NCBI RefSeq assembly: GCF_028867935.1
Contig: NZ_JAPQNS010000008.1
Location: forward strand, 1 to 64,000
Direction of reading: 5' to 3'
DNA length: 64,000 nt
From: Flavobacterium sp. SUN052
GTDB taxonomy: Bacteria; Bacteroidota; Bacteroidia; Flavobacteriales; Flavobacteriaceae
This document shows positions 63,377 through 64,000 of this stretch, piece after piece. Numbering within the stretch: the first letter of the stretch is position 1; each line of letters opens with the position of its first letter. The translations under genes were made by a program, and so were the position numbers. The notes under the pieces are model-generated. The model worked only from the letters and a program-made list of their open reading frames with translations, did no database searches and was not told the DNA's origin.

Positions 63377-64000
63377 ATGAAACAATCGATCTACCTTAAA
63401 CTGGTAGGGTGGCTGCTGCTTTTTATAAGTTTCAGCAATCTCGCCCTGGCCCAATCGCAGCGGGTAAAAGGCAAAGTAACTGATCCTGCGGGCGTGGCTC
63501 TGCCTGGAGTAACGGTCAGTCTGGTCGGCACCGCACGAGGTACCACAACAGATGGCAATGGAGAGTTTTCCATTGATGCTGCCCCCAACCAGCAACTTAA
63601 ATTTAGCTTCATTGGCTACACAGCAACCGAAGTAACGGTTGGGAATCAAACCCAACTCTCCATCAGTCTGGCCGAAGGCGACAAGCAACTGGATGAAGTG
63701 GTGGTGGTCGGGTACGGCACCCAAAAGAAAGTGAATCTCACGGGTTCAATAGCATCTCTCGACCAGAAATTTCTATCGAACCGCCCCATCACTAATTCCA
63801 CTCAGGCTTTGCAGGGACTAACGGGCGTGTACGTCAACATGAGCGGGGGACGACCGGGAGCCGATGCGGCCACCATCCGTATTCGGGGTGTCGGTTCGTT
63901 CGGGACGGGCAACGATCCGCTGGTACTGGTCGATGGTATCGAGTTTCCGCTTACCAGCGTGAACCCAGCCGATATTGAGAGTATTACAGTGCTGAAAGAC
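63377..64000 (+). CDS. susC: SusC/RagA-family transporter, N-terminal part (runs off the window)
   Basis: 208 codons are visible, to the window edge. Signal peptide (about 1-26, ending ALAQ), CarboxypepD-regulatory-like domain (VKGKVTDPAGVALPGVTVSL), the signature DEVVVVGYGTQKKVN and the TonB plug (LQGLTGVYVNMSGGRPGADA, then IESITVLKD). It would begin a second SusC/SusD pair of the locus. The 152 bases before it carry no gene. The product differs clearly from the first SusC, so a second cargo or chain length is possible. Confidence 0.92.
   Translation, partial: MKQSIYLKLVGWLLLFISFSNLALAQSQRVKGKVTDPAGVALPGVTVSLVGTARGTTTDGNGEFSIDAAPNQQLKFSFIGYTATEVTVGNQTQLSISLAEGDKQLDEVVVVGYGTQKKVNLTGSIASLDQKFLSNRPITNSTQALQGLTGVYVNMSGGRPGADAATIRIRGVGSFGTGNDPLVLVDGIEFPLTSVNPADIESITVLKD

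Noticed and set aside
36757..64000. Direct regulatory link between the sulfatase locus and the sulfur regulon
   Set aside because: I found no GTGA-N6-TCAC operator before any PUL gene. Sulfate ester removal and sulfide oxidation probably share the window only by position.

Overview
The window looks like chromosome of a Spirosoma/Cytophagales-type Bacteroidota. Supporting signs are the SusC/SusD pairs, a hybrid two-component sensor with an AraC output, C-terminal type IX secretion (T9SS) sorting domains, TAnnTTTG-like -7 promoter boxes and the near absence of Shine-Dalgarno sequences. No rRNA, tRNA or CRISPR array was recognised.

Layout. 1-2690 is a decayed edge: a transposase tail, a hypothetical membrane protein, a broken IS256-type element, a broken isoprenylcysteine-methyltransferase-like gene and an orphan coding tail. 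2689-17443 is a sulfide/persulfide oxidation island: a CRP/FNR regulator, a TauE/SafE exporter, two persulfide dioxygenase-rhodanese fusions (CstB/ETHE1-like), a peroxiredoxin, two stand-alone rhodaneses, a sterol-desaturase-family membrane enzyme, small DUF2892-type membrane proteins, a frameshifted TsdA-like dihaem cytochrome c, a DsrE-like protein, a porin, a split YeeE/YedE transporter and a type II (human SQOR-like) sulfide:quinone oxidoreductase. Eight copies of a CRP-type palindrome (GTGA-N6-TCAC) precede its eight transcription units. In seven of them a TTTG-like -7 box lies at exactly the same distance, so the region reads as one class-II-activated regulon. 17464-26660 holds a DUF202 protein, an unknown lipoprotein, a TolC/RND/MFP efflux operon and a divergent OmpR-type response regulator/kinase pair. 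An IS5-type element (26693-27541) abuts and truncates the first of two tandem T9SS-secreted metallophosphoesterases, which are followed by a YHYH protein and a PEBP-like lipoprotein. 32823-36319 is a purine nucleoside operon (nucleoside hydrolase, adenosine deaminase, HAD phosphatase) divergent from a second CRP-family regulator. 36757-64000 is a polysaccharide utilization locus (PUL) with eight formylglycine-type sulfatases, GH2, GH43/117-like and GH127 enzymes, a hybrid two-component regulator, a complete SusC/SusD pair and the start of a second SusC. It is suited to a highly sulfated glycan, possibly an algal galactan.

Working model of the sulfur island: SQR oxidises sulfide to persulfide at the quinone pool. 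The dioxygenase-rhodaneses and rhodaneses turn persulfide into sulfite and thiosulfate. TsdA-like cytochrome (if intact), DsrE, YeeE/YedE and TauE/SafE handle thiosulfate, sulfane sulfur and sulfite traffic. The cysteine-rich CRP-type protein at 2689 is the candidate sensor. All functional statements are from sequence reading and family knowledge; no searches were run.
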